Positions 1 through 9,684 of a stretch of 64,000 nucleotides of DNA are shown here, one piece after another (the first letter of the stretch is position 1; each line of letters starts with the position of its first letter). Source of the DNA: Nostoc sp. CENA543 (GTDB lineage: Bacteria > Cyanobacteriota > Cyanobacteriia > Cyanobacteriales > Nostocaceae); the NCBI RefSeq assembly GCF_002896875.1, contig NZ_CP023278.1, forward strand, positions 2,728,001 through 2,792,000, read 5' to 3'. The position numbers and the translations under genes are program-made. Under the pieces are notes generated by a model, which saw only the letters and a list, made by a program, of their open reading frames with translations, was not told where the DNA came from and did no database searches.

Positions 1-1831
1 ATCCTTCGGTTCGCAATCGAGACTCATCTAGCAAATTTTCTGCCCATTCCCGTAAAGACCCACGTAACCAGCTATCAATCGGCATATCAAATCCCATTTT
101 TGGCCGCTCAATTAATGCTTGGGGTACGTATTTATACAAAACTTGCCGTAATAACCATTTACCTTGATGACTACGTATTTTCATTGACAAGGGAATTTGC
201 CAAGCAAATTCTACAACACGATGGTCTAGATAAGGCACACGACTTTCCAAGCTAACGCCCATACTGGCACGATCTACTTTTACTAAGATGTCATCCGGTA
301 AATAGCTAATTAAGTCCCAATACATCATGCGTTCTGTGAAATCTGATAAATTTGCCCACAATTTGGGATTGTTCAACACGGTGCTGAGTTCACAACTACC
401 AATGACCACTGCCTCTGGTGCTGGCCAATGGGATACCAAATTGGCATACATAGCATCGGGGTGAGGAACTCCTAAGATGCTGGCTAACTTATGTAATTTA
501 TCGCCGGAACCTGCTAGTTTAAGTTTTGCTGGCAAAATTGCATCTACAGCCGCAAAACCTCGATTCCAAGTCTGGGGGGAAACGCTGGTTAATGCTTTGG
601 CTAGGGAATGACGAACTGTTTTCGGTATCCAACCTATCTTTTGCCAAATACTGCGTCCCCAAACATAGCTGTTATATCCAGCAAATAATTCATCACCTCC
701 ATCACCAGAAAGAGTGACGGTGACATGATTTCTAGCTAGTTGAGATACTAAAAAGGTTGGCAGTTGGGAAGCATCGGCAAATGGCTCATCATATAAATTG
801 GGTAGTTTGGGTATAACTGCTAGTGCTTCTTGGGAGGTGACATAAAACTCTGTATGGTCTGTACCCAAATGCTGGGCGATAGTTTTAGCATATTGAGCCT
901 CATTGTAATCTTGTTCGTGAAAACCAATGCTGAATGTTTTCACTGGTTGCGGACTTTGAACTTGCATCAAAGCGACAATTGTCGAAGAGTCTACCCCCCC
1001 CGACAAAAAAGCACCTAAAGGCACATCTGCAAGCATTCGCATTTTGACTGCGTCCTTTAGTAGTGCCTCTAAATGTACTATGGCTTCTGCTTCTGAACCT
1101 GGGAAGGGAGAAGCAACACCCGATTCTACAACAGTTTTTGCAGACCAATAGGGTATAGGTTGGGAATTACTTGTTTTCTCATGGCAACTTAAGAGAGTTG
1201 CAGGTGGTAATTTATAGATGCCTTGATAGATTGAATAGGGTGTAGGAATGTAGGAAAAACGTAAGAATAAAGCCAAAGCATCGCGGTTGATTTCTGCTTG
1301 AAAGTGGGGATGGGCTTTGAGGGCTTTCAATTCTGAGGCAAACATAAAAGTATTACCGCACCACCCATAATATAAGGGCTTTTCACCCAGGCGATCGCGT
1401 CCCAAGTGTAAAACCTGTTCTTGACGATCCCATAAAGCAAAAGCAAACATTCCATTAAACCGTTTGGTAGCTTCTAAAACACCCCATTCACAGAAACTAG
1501 ATAACATCACCTCCGTGTCAGAATGACCCCGAAATTTATATCCCAGTTGTTGTAACTGCTTTTTTAACTCCAGGAAATTATAAATTTCTCCATTGAAAAC
1601 AATCACATACCGACCATCAAACGATATCATCGGTTGATGTCCTTCGGGTGAAAGGTCTACTATGGAAAGTCTTCGGTGTCCGATGGCAATACCAACCTCT
1701 CCATCTATCCAAATTCCGCTATCATCAGGGCCACGATGAATTAGAGATTGACACATATTTTCGACTATATTACCAATCTCGTCAGCAGACATTTGTCTTT
1801 CAACACTAAAAAAACCAGTTATTCCACACAT
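1..1831 (-). CDS. asnB: Asparagine synthase (glutamine-hydrolysing), C-terminus cut by window edge
   Basis: Open frame of 610 codons running off the left edge. It starts MCGITGFF, so Cys2 is the class II glutamine amidotransferase nucleophile once Met1 is removed. The N-terminal half carries the usual HRGPD and NGEIYN motifs; the C-terminal half has the PP-loop SGGVDSS of the ATP-dependent synthase domain. The last visible residues (WLRGSLREWAENLL, then ESRLRTEG) lie near the usual C-terminus, so only a few dozen residues should be missing. It is the last visible gene of a leftward exopolysaccharide cluster, 28 nt after the polymerase gene. AsnB-type enzymes in such clusters often amidate sugar acids or peptides rather than make free asparagine; that role is inference. 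Confidence 0.93.
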   Translation of the reverse strand, partial: MCGITGFFSVERQMSADEIGNIVENMCQSLIHRGPDDSGIWIDGEVGIAIGHRRLSIVDLSPEGHQPMISFDGRYVIVFNGEIYNFLELKKQLQQLGYKFRGHSDTEVMLSSFCEWGVLEATKRFNGMFAFALWDRQEQVLHLGRDRLGEKPLYYGWCGNTFMFASELKALKAHPHFQAEINRDALALFLRFSYIPTPYSIYQGIYKLPPATLLSCHEKTSNSQPIPYWSAKTVVESGVASPFPGSEAEAIVHLEALLKDAVKMRMLADVPLGAFLSGGVDSSTIVALMQVQSPQPVKTFSIGFHEQDYNEAQYAKTIAQHLGTDHTEFYVTSQEALAVIPKLPNLYDEPFADASQLPTFLVSQLARNHVTVTLSGDGGDELFAGYNSYVWGRSIWQKIGWIPKTVRHSLAKALTSVSPQTWNRGFAAVDAILPAKLKLAGSGDKLHKLASILGVPHPDAMYANLVSHWPAPEAVVIGSCELSTVLNNPKLWANLSDFTERMMYWDLISYLPDDILVKVDRASMGVSLESRVPYLDHRVVEFAWQIPLSMKIRSHQGKWLLRQVLYKYVPQALIERPKMGFDMPIDSWLRGSLREWAENLLDESRLRTEG

Positions 1832-1859
1832 TGATCACACTACTCTCTTGCTATATAAA

Positions 1860-3083
1860 TTAGTTTTGAGATATTTGATATCTACTTCTGTGATTTTGAA
1901 CAGTTAAAGAATTGATTCCTAGTAAATAAAACCAAAAAATTGGATGCCTTAATACATAATGAAAGCTACTAAATACTATCAATGCTACAATGGCACTTAA
2001 AAGGATAAATGATTGCTTATTCCACACTTGCCAAGCTATCCATCCTAGTATTGCAATATAGGCGATTATTCCCAAAATACCAGAACTACTACCCCAATCT
2101 ATAAAAGTATTGTGTGCTTCAAAATCCAAAAAAGGGGCGGTACTACCTGAATGTGCGCCAGGGCCAAGACCGAATAAAGGTGAGGCAGAAATTGCTGTTA
2201 AGCCATTTTTCCATAATGTTACTCTTAAGCTGCCTTGACCACCTTCATCGTATACATTGGCAGAAGCACTATATATTCCTTGATAGCTAATTTCTGTAAA
2301 AATTAATAAAGCAATAGCTAATAATACGGCTATAATCAATAGCCAAATAACTTTGATTTCTGATTTTATATAACGTCGCGATAAAATTTTGTGATTGAGC
2401 CATGAATATAAATTTAGAAGGATAGTTACAGTAAATCCAATCATCCATGCAAAAATTAACGCATCCGATTGTGTTGCTATACCTATAATTAAGCACAAAA
2501 TAATTAAAATTAAAAATTTTAATCTTGCGAAAACATTGCTATTAGTTAGAAAAAGATGTATAGACAAAAATGGTACTGCACTTAATAACAAGGCTAACTG
2601 ATTGGGATTTTGAGACCAACCCAGAAATCTCACGCCTTCATACCAAGGTGTTAAAAACGATATAGAAGATGGAAATAAAAATATAGTTGATAAGACTAAT
2701 ATAGAAAAACTCACTGCATAATCAAGCATCTGGTGTATTTGCGAGTAGAAAAAATGAGAATTAGTCAGACATATTGAAAAAACAAATAAAAAGCCAAAGG
2801 CAAAATAGTCATGATACCAAGTAGTAGATGTTAAATTCCTGGAGTCTGCTATTGATAAACCAAAGGTAAGAGAAGCTAAACCCACCATCCAAAACAAGCA
2901 AATATATTTTAAAGTTGGTGTAATTAAGTGCTGCTTGACAATCAATATTTTGACAATTGAAAATAGCATCCAAATACATAACATGACTTCACCTACCCCA
3001 ATCGGCAAGCTACTTAGCCTCATTTGAGTGGCACTTGTTAAGATAATCCCTATTGATAACCACCAAATTTCAAAATTTTTCAT
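1860..3083 (-). CDS. O-antigen ligase / Wzy-like polysaccharide polymerase
   Basis: A 407-residue protein that is almost entirely hydrophobic, with about 10-12 predicted membrane segments. Near the C-terminus is the Wzy_C/RfaL signature: Arg287 and Trp291, GLGPG at 305-309, then His324-Asn325 before another membrane pair. These enzymes join lipid-linked oligosaccharides to each other or to an acceptor on the periplasmic face of the inner membrane. It lies between the flippase and asparagine synthase genes with gaps of about 50 and 28 nt, so cotranscription is likely. The sequence cannot decide between polymerase and ligase. Confidence 0.8.
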   Translation of the reverse strand: MKNFEIWWLSIGIILTSATQMRLSSLPIGVGEVMLCIWMLFSIVKILIVKQHLITPTLKYICLFWMVGLASLTFGLSIADSRNLTSTTWYHDYFAFGFLFVFSICLTNSHFFYSQIHQMLDYAVSFSILVLSTIFLFPSSISFLTPWYEGVRFLGWSQNPNQLALLLSAVPFLSIHLFLTNSNVFARLKFLILIILCLIIGIATQSDALIFAWMIGFTVTILLNLYSWLNHKILSRRYIKSEIKVIWLLIIAVLLAIALLIFTEISYQGIYSASANVYDEGGQGSLRVTLWKNGLTAISASPLFGLGPGAHSGSTAPFLDFEAHNTFIDWGSSSGILGIIAYIAILGWIAWQVWNKQSFILLSAIVALIVFSSFHYVLRHPIFWFYLLGINSLTVQNHRSRYQISQN

Positions 3084-3132
3084 GACTACTTTCTCAATCT
3101 ATTCGTCAATATCAATTTGAATATTTTTGGCT

Positions 3133-4401
3133 TTAATTTCTGTAAAAAGGCTTCACAGTAGTCAGCTTGTTGATAGCGTGTAATATCACTAATGCGCTGA
3201 TAATGGCTCTAACAATACTAGCAATCAGTATGGAAACTACTGCTCCTTTAACTCCATAGAGTGGTACTAACCAAAGGCAGCTAATGAACGAGGTAGCAGT
3301 AACGGTGAGCAATACAGGTACTTGCACTCGTAAGTAACGAGCCGCAATCAAACCATAACAGAGGAAAGAGGCAACATATTCAACTGTCATGATTACCATA
3401 AACCAAACAAAGATTTCGGAATATTTCACATAGTCTGCGGTGTACAACAAACTCAGAATTAATTTTCCTCCCACTGTGGCCATAGCAGTAGCAATTACAC
3501 CTATGAATAAACCCAAGCTAATTAACTTCAAAAGCAAATTTATGAAGGCCTTTGTTTGTCCATTCATGTAATATTGAGCCAGTCGAGAGCTAGTAGATTG
3601 TTCTAATGCTCCTTCTAGAGTTTGTCCTGCATAGGTGATGTATGCAATCGGGGCAAATAAGCCCAGTTCACGCTCTCCTAAATGGTATTCAATAAAATAA
3701 CGAGGTATGTTGCTATTAAATGCAATTAGCATCATGACTAACCCCAAGGGTAGACAGAGTTTTATTAACTTCCCAACAGTTTTGATATACAGCCTTGGTT
3801 TTAATCTCGTCTTATCCTTGAGCAACAATATGCCACTAGGAATATCGTAGGTTAGTAAAACAAAAGCCCAAGCAAGAATTAACCCCGTCACACCCCACAC
3901 TAATTGTCCGGTGAAATACAATCCTAAATATAGAAATAGTAGTGATAAAACACCTTTAATAATCTGTGATATCCCAATTCTATCCATCCGTTCTTGTTGC
4001 TGGACGAGTCCATACAAGACATCACTAATACATTCAAATGCTCTAGCCACAGCAATCAATAAGATAATTGCGGATATTTCACCGCGATATAATCCTGAGA
4101 AACTAATGCTTGTAATTATCACTAATGCCACAGCTGTTGACAGTAGCCTCAAGCCCAAGTAATCACTGAAAAGATATTGTTTTTTAGCATCGGTGGCTTG
4201 AATGACACGTAATTGCAGATTTGTAAACATAATGATAGGTGTCGTGACCGCCAGTCCCAAGCTAAACTGTCCTACCATCTCTGGACTACCGAATTTAGCC
4301 ATGACTACCAACATTCCCCATTGACAAGCTGCGTAAACCGCATTACCAATGAATGTCCAAGAAAAGTTACGTCGTAGAGTTATGGGTTGATTTTCTGACA
4401 T
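3133..4401 (-). CDS. Polysaccharide flippase (Wzx/MOP superfamily)
   Basis: About 422 residues from the chosen start (MSENQPITLRRNFSW). The frame is open 15 residues further upstream, but that extension is polar and unlike the family start. There are 12-14 hydrophobic segments with the short charged loops of the MOP (multidrug/oligosaccharidyl-lipid/polysaccharide) exporters. Such proteins flip undecaprenyl-linked repeat units to the periplasm, where the neighbouring Wzy-like protein could polymerise them. There is no catalytic motif to read; the call rests on topology, length and neighbours. Confidence 0.78.
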   Translation of the reverse strand: MSENQPITLRRNFSWTFIGNAVYAACQWGMLVVMAKFGSPEMVGQFSLGLAVTTPIIMFTNLQLRVIQATDAKKQYLFSDYLGLRLLSTAVALVIITSISFSGLYRGEISAIILLIAVARAFECISDVLYGLVQQQERMDRIGISQIIKGVLSLLFLYLGLYFTGQLVWGVTGLILAWAFVLLTYDIPSGILLLKDKTRLKPRLYIKTVGKLIKLCLPLGLVMMLIAFNSNIPRYFIEYHLGERELGLFAPIAYITYAGQTLEGALEQSTSSRLAQYYMNGQTKAFINLLLKLISLGLFIGVIATAMATVGGKLILSLLYTADYVKYSEIFVWFMVIMTVEYVASFLCYGLIAARYLRVQVPVLLTVTATSFISCLWLVPLYGVKGAVVSILIASIVRAIISALVILHAINKLTTVKPFYRN

Positions 4402-4478
4402 ATACTGCTGTAAAACTAATCCTTTTTGTTGCTCACGATGTAACAAAATTTAGGGGTTTACCCTGCATTTCTCACAAA

Positions 4479-4545
4479 CAGTAGGGGCGGGTTCGCAGAT
4501 ATACTCGGATTATTCACGAAGATTTCGCTCAATCCGCCCCTACTG
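4479..4545. repeat. Inverted repeat, MITE-like
   Basis: Two 15-nt arms (CAGTAGGGGCGGGTT and AATCCGCCCCTACTG) pair with one mismatch and enclose about 37 nt. It sits in the 424-nt gene-free stretch between the flippase and dehydratase genes. Repeats with GTAGGGGCGG ends are common between genes in Nostoc-type genomes. It may be a non-autonomous mobile repeat or act as a hairpin in the operon mRNA. Confidence 0.6.
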
Positions 4546-4677
4546 ACTCTGGAATGAGGTTGCATGAATTGTTGAGAAATCCAGGGTTACGTCCTCAGCT
4601 TCTATCAAGGCGCAAGTGTTGTGGCTCTTTTTAAATCCCCCTTACAACACGGAAAAAGCGTTAGCGTAGCGGGACTA

Positions 4678-4766
4678 ATACCAATTCACAAAAAATTTGA
4701 TTCAGATGTAAACGTCAAGAGCTTTGCTGAGTCTCAATTTCTTAATTTTGAATTTTGAATTGGTAT
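4678..4766. repeat. Inverted repeat with ATACCAATTCA ends
   Basis: Perfect 11-nt inverted ends (ATACCAATTCA / TGAATTGGTAT) lie 67 nt apart in the same spacer as the preceding repeat. A related element with ATACCAAATT / AATTGGTAT ends lies at 32602-32688, so this looks like a small dispersed family. The rest of the spacer holds GC-rich fragments (GCGTAGCGGGAC and similar) and no gene. Confidence 0.55.
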
Positions 4767-4825
4767 AAAGCCTAGGGCATAGCTGCGCTTAGAGCAAAGC
4801 GGGACGTAGCCTATTGCGAATTGGT

Positions 4826-6871
4826 TTAAACGCCTTGTACTTCGGCTTTGGTTAATAAAGTTTCTGGTGAATTTGAAGTTGAATAGTTACTGGTTTTTAC
4901 ATTTGATACAAAATTATTTTCAGAAGTTTTAACTTTGTAACCTGAAACTAATTCTTGTAATAACAACATGATTGATTTGACATCATTTCTAGCAGCCGCC
5001 ACGCATAATAACTCTACATTCATAGATAATTTATGGGGCAAGATTTTACTAGCATTTTTGACAACAAACAACTTCTCATGCTCAGTTTTTTCATATTCTT
5101 CTCCCTCAATAAACAGTTCCTCAAATAGTTTTTCTCCTGGTCTTAAACCGGTAAATACTATGTCAATGTCTTTATAAACTTCATATCCTGATAATTTAAT
5201 GAGTTCCTTAGCCAAGTCTACAATTTTTACAGGTTCACCCATATTTAGCATTAACACTTCACCACCACGACCTAACACTGCTGCCTGTAAAACTAATTGC
5301 ACCGCTTCTGGAATAGTCATAAAATAGCGGCAGATATCTGGATGAGTGACTGTTATTGGCCCACCAGCCGTAATTTGTTTTTTAAAGGTAGGTACTACAC
5401 TGCCACGACTACCTAAAACATTACCAAAACGTACAGCGACATAAGATTTACCACTATCTTTGGCAGCCTGTAGAACTAACATTTCTGCGACTCTTTTACT
5501 AGCCCCCATAATGTTAGTAGGATTGACGGCTTTATCTGTGGAAATCATCACGAAATTTTGAACATCATATTTTAATGCCATATCCAAGAGGTTTTTTGTA
5601 CCTAGCACATTATTAGTAATGGCTTCTGGGGAATTTAATTCCATTAAAGGAACGTGTTTATGTGCGGCTGCGTGAAAAATTACATCAGGTCGAAATTTTT
5701 CAAAGGCGTGTTTAAGTCGCTCTTGAAACCGAATATCAGCGATGAAGGTATGTATACGCGGTGTGTATCCTTGAGCTTTGCCATCTTCTTTGAGTATTTT
5801 GATTAACTGTTCTAATTCTTGATGAATATTGAAAACAGAATTTTCTCCATGTCCTATGAGCATGATTTCGGCAGGACGACATTTACAAATTTGACGGCAA
5901 ATTTCGCTACCAATTGAGCCACCTGCACCTGTAATTAGTACGGCTTTACCTTTGAGAAATTGGGATACCTGTTCAATATCTGTTTGTATTGGTTCACGTC
6001 TTAGTAAGTCTTCAATTCTTACGTCTCGAATGCTGTCTACTCTGACGCGACCATTAAGGATTTCATGTATTCCTGGTAAAGTGCTAGTTTGGATACCAGT
6101 TGCTTTGCAAATATCTACAATTTCTCGAATAACTGTACCTGCAACTGTCGGCATAGCTATGATAACTTTCTGAATTTGTAATGATTGTATAACATCAGGA
6201 ATAGTGTAGCGATCGCCTACTACTGAAATGCCGCGAATCTTGGCGTGTAGTTTACGCGGATCATCATCAATAAATGCAATAGGATTGAAACCAAGTTGTG
6301 GATTTCTTTGCATTTCTTCTACAAGTCTAATGCCTGCATTACCCGCACCTATAATCAGTACACGCTCTTGCAAAGAAAATCCTATATACTTTTGATTAAT
6401 CCTCTCTAAAATCCGAATACTAAAACGTACTCCACCTACAAGAAAAAAAGCAAGTAAGCCATCCACTAAGGGCAATGATGGTGGTAATTTAGCTGCAATA
6501 AAATACGGCAGAAAATCTAAATTATAAAAGATTAATTTTTGAATAACTACCGTAATACCCATAGAAAAGCTCAAATTGATTAACTCTTCAATGCTTGCGT
6601 ATCGCCAGTAAAGGTTATAAAAGCGTAAATTCCACAATACAACTATTTTGACTATTAAAAAAACTATTGTGACTCTGCCTAAGTCAAATATATAGGTTTG
6701 CAACCCTATTTTGCTATCAGCAGTCAGGAACAATGCTAATAATGGCGTATTAGCAAAGATAACCGCATCAAGAATAATTAAATATTTGTTCCTAAAATTC
6801 AGCAAGCCTTGATGAGAGCCACGAAAATATTTTTGCAAGTGCCGATGTAATTTTAAAAATAGATTACTCAT
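4826..6871 (-). CDS. FlaA1/CapD-like nucleoside-diphosphate-sugar dehydratase, membrane type
   Basis: A 681-residue protein of the long WbpM/PglF/CapD type. Four N-terminal membrane helices (about 30-150) lead into a first Rossmann domain (GAGNAG 175-180) and a second catalytic one (GAGGSIGSE 315-323). The catalytic region has STDK at 444-447 and MGASK at 455-459: Met replaces the usual SDR Tyr, as is normal in the FlaA1 group of UDP-HexNAc 4,6-dehydratases. It would make a deoxy-keto sugar nucleotide at the cytoplasmic membrane, the first step toward rare sugars of the exopolysaccharide. It is the promoter-proximal gene of the leftward cluster. The exact sugar cannot be read from sequence. 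Confidence 0.88.
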   Translation of the reverse strand: MSNLFLKLHRHLQKYFRGSHQGLLNFRNKYLIILDAVIFANTPLLALFLTADSKIGLQTYIFDLGRVTIVFLIVKIVVLWNLRFYNLYWRYASIEELINLSFSMGITVVIQKLIFYNLDFLPYFIAAKLPPSLPLVDGLLAFFLVGGVRFSIRILERINQKYIGFSLQERVLIIGAGNAGIRLVEEMQRNPQLGFNPIAFIDDDPRKLHAKIRGISVVGDRYTIPDVIQSLQIQKVIIAMPTVAGTVIREIVDICKATGIQTSTLPGIHEILNGRVRVDSIRDVRIEDLLRREPIQTDIEQVSQFLKGKAVLITGAGGSIGSEICRQICKCRPAEIMLIGHGENSVFNIHQELEQLIKILKEDGKAQGYTPRIHTFIADIRFQERLKHAFEKFRPDVIFHAAAHKHVPLMELNSPEAITNNVLGTKNLLDMALKYDVQNFVMISTDKAVNPTNIMGASKRVAEMLVLQAAKDSGKSYVAVRFGNVLGSRGSVVPTFKKQITAGGPITVTHPDICRYFMTIPEAVQLVLQAAVLGRGGEVLMLNMGEPVKIVDLAKELIKLSGYEVYKDIDIVFTGLRPGEKLFEELFIEGEEYEKTEHEKLFVVKNASKILPHKLSMNVELLCVAAARNDVKSIMLLLQELVSGYKVKTSENNFVSNVKTSNYSTSNSPETLLTKAEVQGV

Positions 6872-7440
6872 TTTGCCACAAATTACTAATGGTTGATAGT
6901 TATTTATAGCTTGGGAAAAGAATAAGCTTCACATGAACCTTCTCATCTACTATCTATAGGTTTCATATTTGATTTTTGCAATATCTGTATGTCACTACTT
7001 GATCGCGATTTTGTCAGGTAGAGCAGCTATTTATAGATAGTAAGTTTTTCTCAAATAAAACGGGATTGTTAGATATATGTACTGGCAATTATATTTGACT
7101 TATTCTTCTCATTAGCTATATCGCGCTAATTTTGTCTATTACGACCCTTAGATATAAAAAATGTGTCAGACTTAATTTAAGACATTATTTTTATAACAGT
7201 TGATTACTAATTAAGTCTCGCCAGTTTGGCACAGAATGTAAACACAATGATTCAGCTTCCAGAGTATTGACAAAGGGGACACTTGAGGAGGTGTATCACC
7301 AATATAAATAAAAGCCTGTCTCAAGATTGAGACAGAGAAAGCTTAGACCAGTTATTGCCAGAAAAGCTGGCAGAGATAATTATTGTGCTATATTATGTTA
7401 TGTCGTCTTGTGATCTCAAGATTTACTTGATAGATAGTAT
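6872..7440. other. Gene-free spacer upstream of the exopolysaccharide cluster
   Basis: About 570 AT-rich nt between the dehydratase start and the AllA-like stop. No open frame with coding character was seen. It must hold the leftward promoter of the polysaccharide genes; I could not pick a convincing -35/-10 pair. A 20-nt palindrome is listed separately. Confidence 0.5.
7316..7335. repeat. 20-nt perfect palindrome
   Basis: CTGTCTCAA followed by GA and TTGAGACAG gives a 9-bp stem. It lies 106 nt beyond the stop of the AllA-like gene in that gene's direction. It could be a terminator stem, though no clear U-run follows, or an operator for the cluster on the other side. Confidence 0.45.
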
Positions 7441-7935
7441 TTAAATCATCTCAAACTCCAATTGATGACTTTGCAAAAAGTCATGAGTGAAATGATCTAC
7501 CACATTGGTATCAGCCAATTCTAAGTTATAAAAATCTACAAAATCATGCTCAAAATATGGCCCAGCGTGCCAAGTTCCCGCATTTAACTTAATAAAACAA
7601 TTACCAGGAATGCGAAAAGCGGCAATTTCTGCCAACACTGGCTCAACTAAATCATTATAGGGAGGACAAACAGCCATGAGCCAATCCTTCCCCTCTAGAG
7701 AACCTAAACATTGTGTACACTGCAAATGACGAGTGATTTTATGAAACTTTCGTCCGCGCTTTTGTAGGTGCATAATATAAAAACGCGGTGTGCCATTTTG
7801 TAAGTTTAATTGAGCGTCTTCATTATCAAAAGTTTTACCATCACGACTAGGAAAAATGACTTGCCCATAACGTTGAAAATTCTCTGGGCTAATCCATTGT
7901 GCTTGTAATTTTTCTACTGTTTTTGTTTTATTCAT
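7441..7935 (-). CDS. Ureidoglycolate lyase (AllA) family protein
   Basis: A 164-residue cupin-fold protein. The family pattern is visible: HLQCTQCLGS, a WLMAVCPP strand, AAFRIPGNCFIKLNAGTWH with its metal/substrate His, then FYNLELADTNVVDH. AllA-type enzymes cleave ureidoglycolate to glyoxylate and urea at the end of purine degradation. The gene starts 12 nt after the DoxX-like stop, so the two are probably one operon. No other allantoin-pathway gene is adjacent, so the substrate is inferred from family only. Confidence 0.82.
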   Translation of the reverse strand: MNKTKTVEKLQAQWISPENFQRYGQVIFPSRDGKTFDNEDAQLNLQNGTPRFYIMHLQKRGRKFHKITRHLQCTQCLGSLEGKDWLMAVCPPYNDLVEPVLAEIAAFRIPGNCFIKLNAGTWHAGPYFEHDFVDFYNLELADTNVVDHFTHDFLQSHQLEFEMI

Positions 7936-7947
7936 ATCACTCTATGA

Positions 7948-8388
7948 TTACCATTGCAATTCTCTAGGAATTATTGACTTAGGAATGAGAGAAGCTTGTT
8001 TTTCTCTGTCACTAGGTTTTGTGTACCACCAAGCCCAAGCAATAAACACTGCTTGTAAGGGAAGTCTAATTACCTGAAACAAATTTGAATCAGAATAAGG
8101 TATGTTTTCAATTTTAATATGATTTATGGCTTGGTTAATATTTGCTGGGAAAACTGCAATAAATAATGCAATTAATCCCCAAGCCGCAGCTTGACTAACA
8201 GGCGGGACTAATAAACCAATACCACCCAGTATTTCATAAAAGCCACTCAGATAAACTAACTCCAACGGGTAAGGAAGTTGTGGTGGCATAATTTTTACAT
8301 AGGGTGCGGGGATAGCAAAATGTGTAATACCAACTATGATCAGAGATATAGCCAAAATGACGCGTAAGAGTTCTTTGTGCTTGTTCAT
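7948..8388 (-). CDS. DoxX-like small membrane protein
   Basis: About 146 residues from MNKHKELLRV; the frame continues 33 residues upstream, but that part is polar and lies outside the family. Four hydrophobic helices with the GITHF...P...MPPQLP...VYLSGFYEILGG pattern fit the DoxX/DUF4345-like quinone-associated membrane proteins. Function is not established. It is the first gene of a two-gene unit with the AllA-like gene. Confidence 0.75.
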   Translation of the reverse strand: MNKHKELLRVILAISLIIVGITHFAIPAPYVKIMPPQLPYPLELVYLSGFYEILGGIGLLVPPVSQAAAWGLIALFIAVFPANINQAINHIKIENIPYSDSNLFQVIRLPLQAVFIAWAWWYTKPSDREKQASLIPKSIIPRELQW

Positions 8389-8550
8389 GGGTTGCGGCTG
8401 ATTGTTAATTTCTACGGCTCTAGTTTGACGCACTAATATCAGCCTGTCCTCACTCAGCAGTGGGAAAATGAGGATATATCTTCCCAAAAAACACTTACGA
8501 CTTTAGAGTAGTTGAGTAACAAAATGACTTTATAATTTTCAGGTTAGTTT

Positions 8551-9594
8551 ATGACGCTCAATTTTACTCGCCGTCGATTCGTCCTGTATGGTTCTGCTAC
8601 TGTTGCTACCAGCCTACTACTAAAAGCTTGTAGCCAATCAACAACCCCAGTTGCGAAGACTGGCGACGGAGGATTTAAAATAGCGATCGCACTCCCTGGA
8701 GTCATCACTGATCAAGCGTGGAATCAGTCTGGTTATGAAGGGGTAAACCTGGCTAAACAAAAGCTAGGTGCAGAAGTCGCCTATGTGGAACAAGTCGCCC
8801 AAGCTGATCAAACGGAAGCTTTATCAGACTTTGCCCGTAAGGGTTATAATTTGGTATTCGCCCACGGTGGACAATTTGACGCTGCTATTGAACAAATCGC
8901 CGCACAATTTCCTAATACTTTTTTTGTGGGTGTGAATGGTAATCTCAAAGGTGAAAATATTGCATCCTTGCGAATAGATCATCTACAAGGTAGTTATCTG
9001 TGCGGTATTATTGCCGCAGCGATGACCAAATCAAATCAATTAGCCTACATCGCCGGACAAGAATTTCCCGCTACCCAGGAAGAATTGAGAGGTTTTGAAT
9101 TAGGGGCGAAATCAGTCAAACCTGAGATTAAAATTACTTCTACATTTACAGGCGATTGGAATGATGTGGCGAAAGCCAAGGAAGCGACATTAGCTTTAAT
9201 TTCTGCTGGTGCTGATGTGATTTATCAGTGGTTAGATAGTGCTTCCCCCGCAGTTTTGCAAGCAGCAAGTGATAAAGGTGTTTATGCTTTTGGGAATACC
9301 AAAGACCAGTTAGATATTGCGCCAAAAGCGGTGTTAACTAGTGCTGTGAAAAGGTTAGATGTTGCTATAGCTTATTTAGCAGAAGTAGCACGAAAAAAGC
9401 AAATTAAGGGACAGATTTATACAGTCGGGTTGGAAAGACCAGACATATTAAAATTAGGTAATTTCGGTGCAGTCGTACCAGAAAAAATTAAGCAAGATGC
9501 TCTCAAAGTTAAACAAGAGATTATTGCTAAGAAAATTTATTTTGAAGATTGTCAAGAAGCGGGTAAAAATACCCGTTGTGCGAAGAAATCATGA
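8551..9594 (+). CDS. BMP-family nucleoside-binding lipoprotein of an ABC importer
   Basis: A 347-residue protein with a TRRRF twin-arginine-like signal, a hydrophobic stretch and a lipobox LLLKAC, so Cys27 should be lipidated after export. The mature part has the BMP (Med/PnrA) pattern, with VFAHGGQFDAAIEQIA and SLRIDHLQGSYLCG. Family members bind purine nucleosides outside the cytoplasmic membrane. The gene lies 90 nt before the matching double ATPase. Binding of guanosine, adenosine or another ligand cannot be told from the sequence. Confidence 0.88.
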   Translation: MTLNFTRRRFVLYGSATVATSLLLKACSQSTTPVAKTGDGGFKIAIALPGVITDQAWNQSGYEGVNLAKQKLGAEVAYVEQVAQADQTEALSDFARKGYNLVFAHGGQFDAAIEQIAAQFPNTFFVGVNGNLKGENIASLRIDHLQGSYLCGIIAAAMTKSNQLAYIAGQEFPATQEELRGFELGAKSVKPEIKITSTFTGDWNDVAKAKEATLALISAGADVIYQWLDSASPAVLQAASDKGVYAFGNTKDQLDIAPKAVLTSAVKRLDVAIAYLAEVARKKQIKGQIYTVGLERPDILKLGNFGAVVPEKIKQDALKVKQEIIAKKIYFEDCQEAGKNTRCAKKS

Positions 9595-9610
9595 ATAAAT
9601 AGTTAGTAGT

Positions 9611-9650
9611 AAGGACTTTAGTCCTTATTTTATCAGCACTAAAGTGCTGA
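9611..9650. repeat. Two adjacent short hairpins
   Basis: AAGGACT-TT-AGTCCTT (9611-9626) is followed by TCAGCACT-AA-AGTGCTGA (9633-9650), between the binding-protein and ATPase genes. The double stem may damp read-through and so give more binding protein than ATPase. Related GGCTTTAGTCCTTTATTT text at about 24605-24622 suggests a dispersed repeat. Confidence 0.55.
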
Positions 9651-9684
9651 CTACAAACCAGAATATTTATATCCAATTAATGAA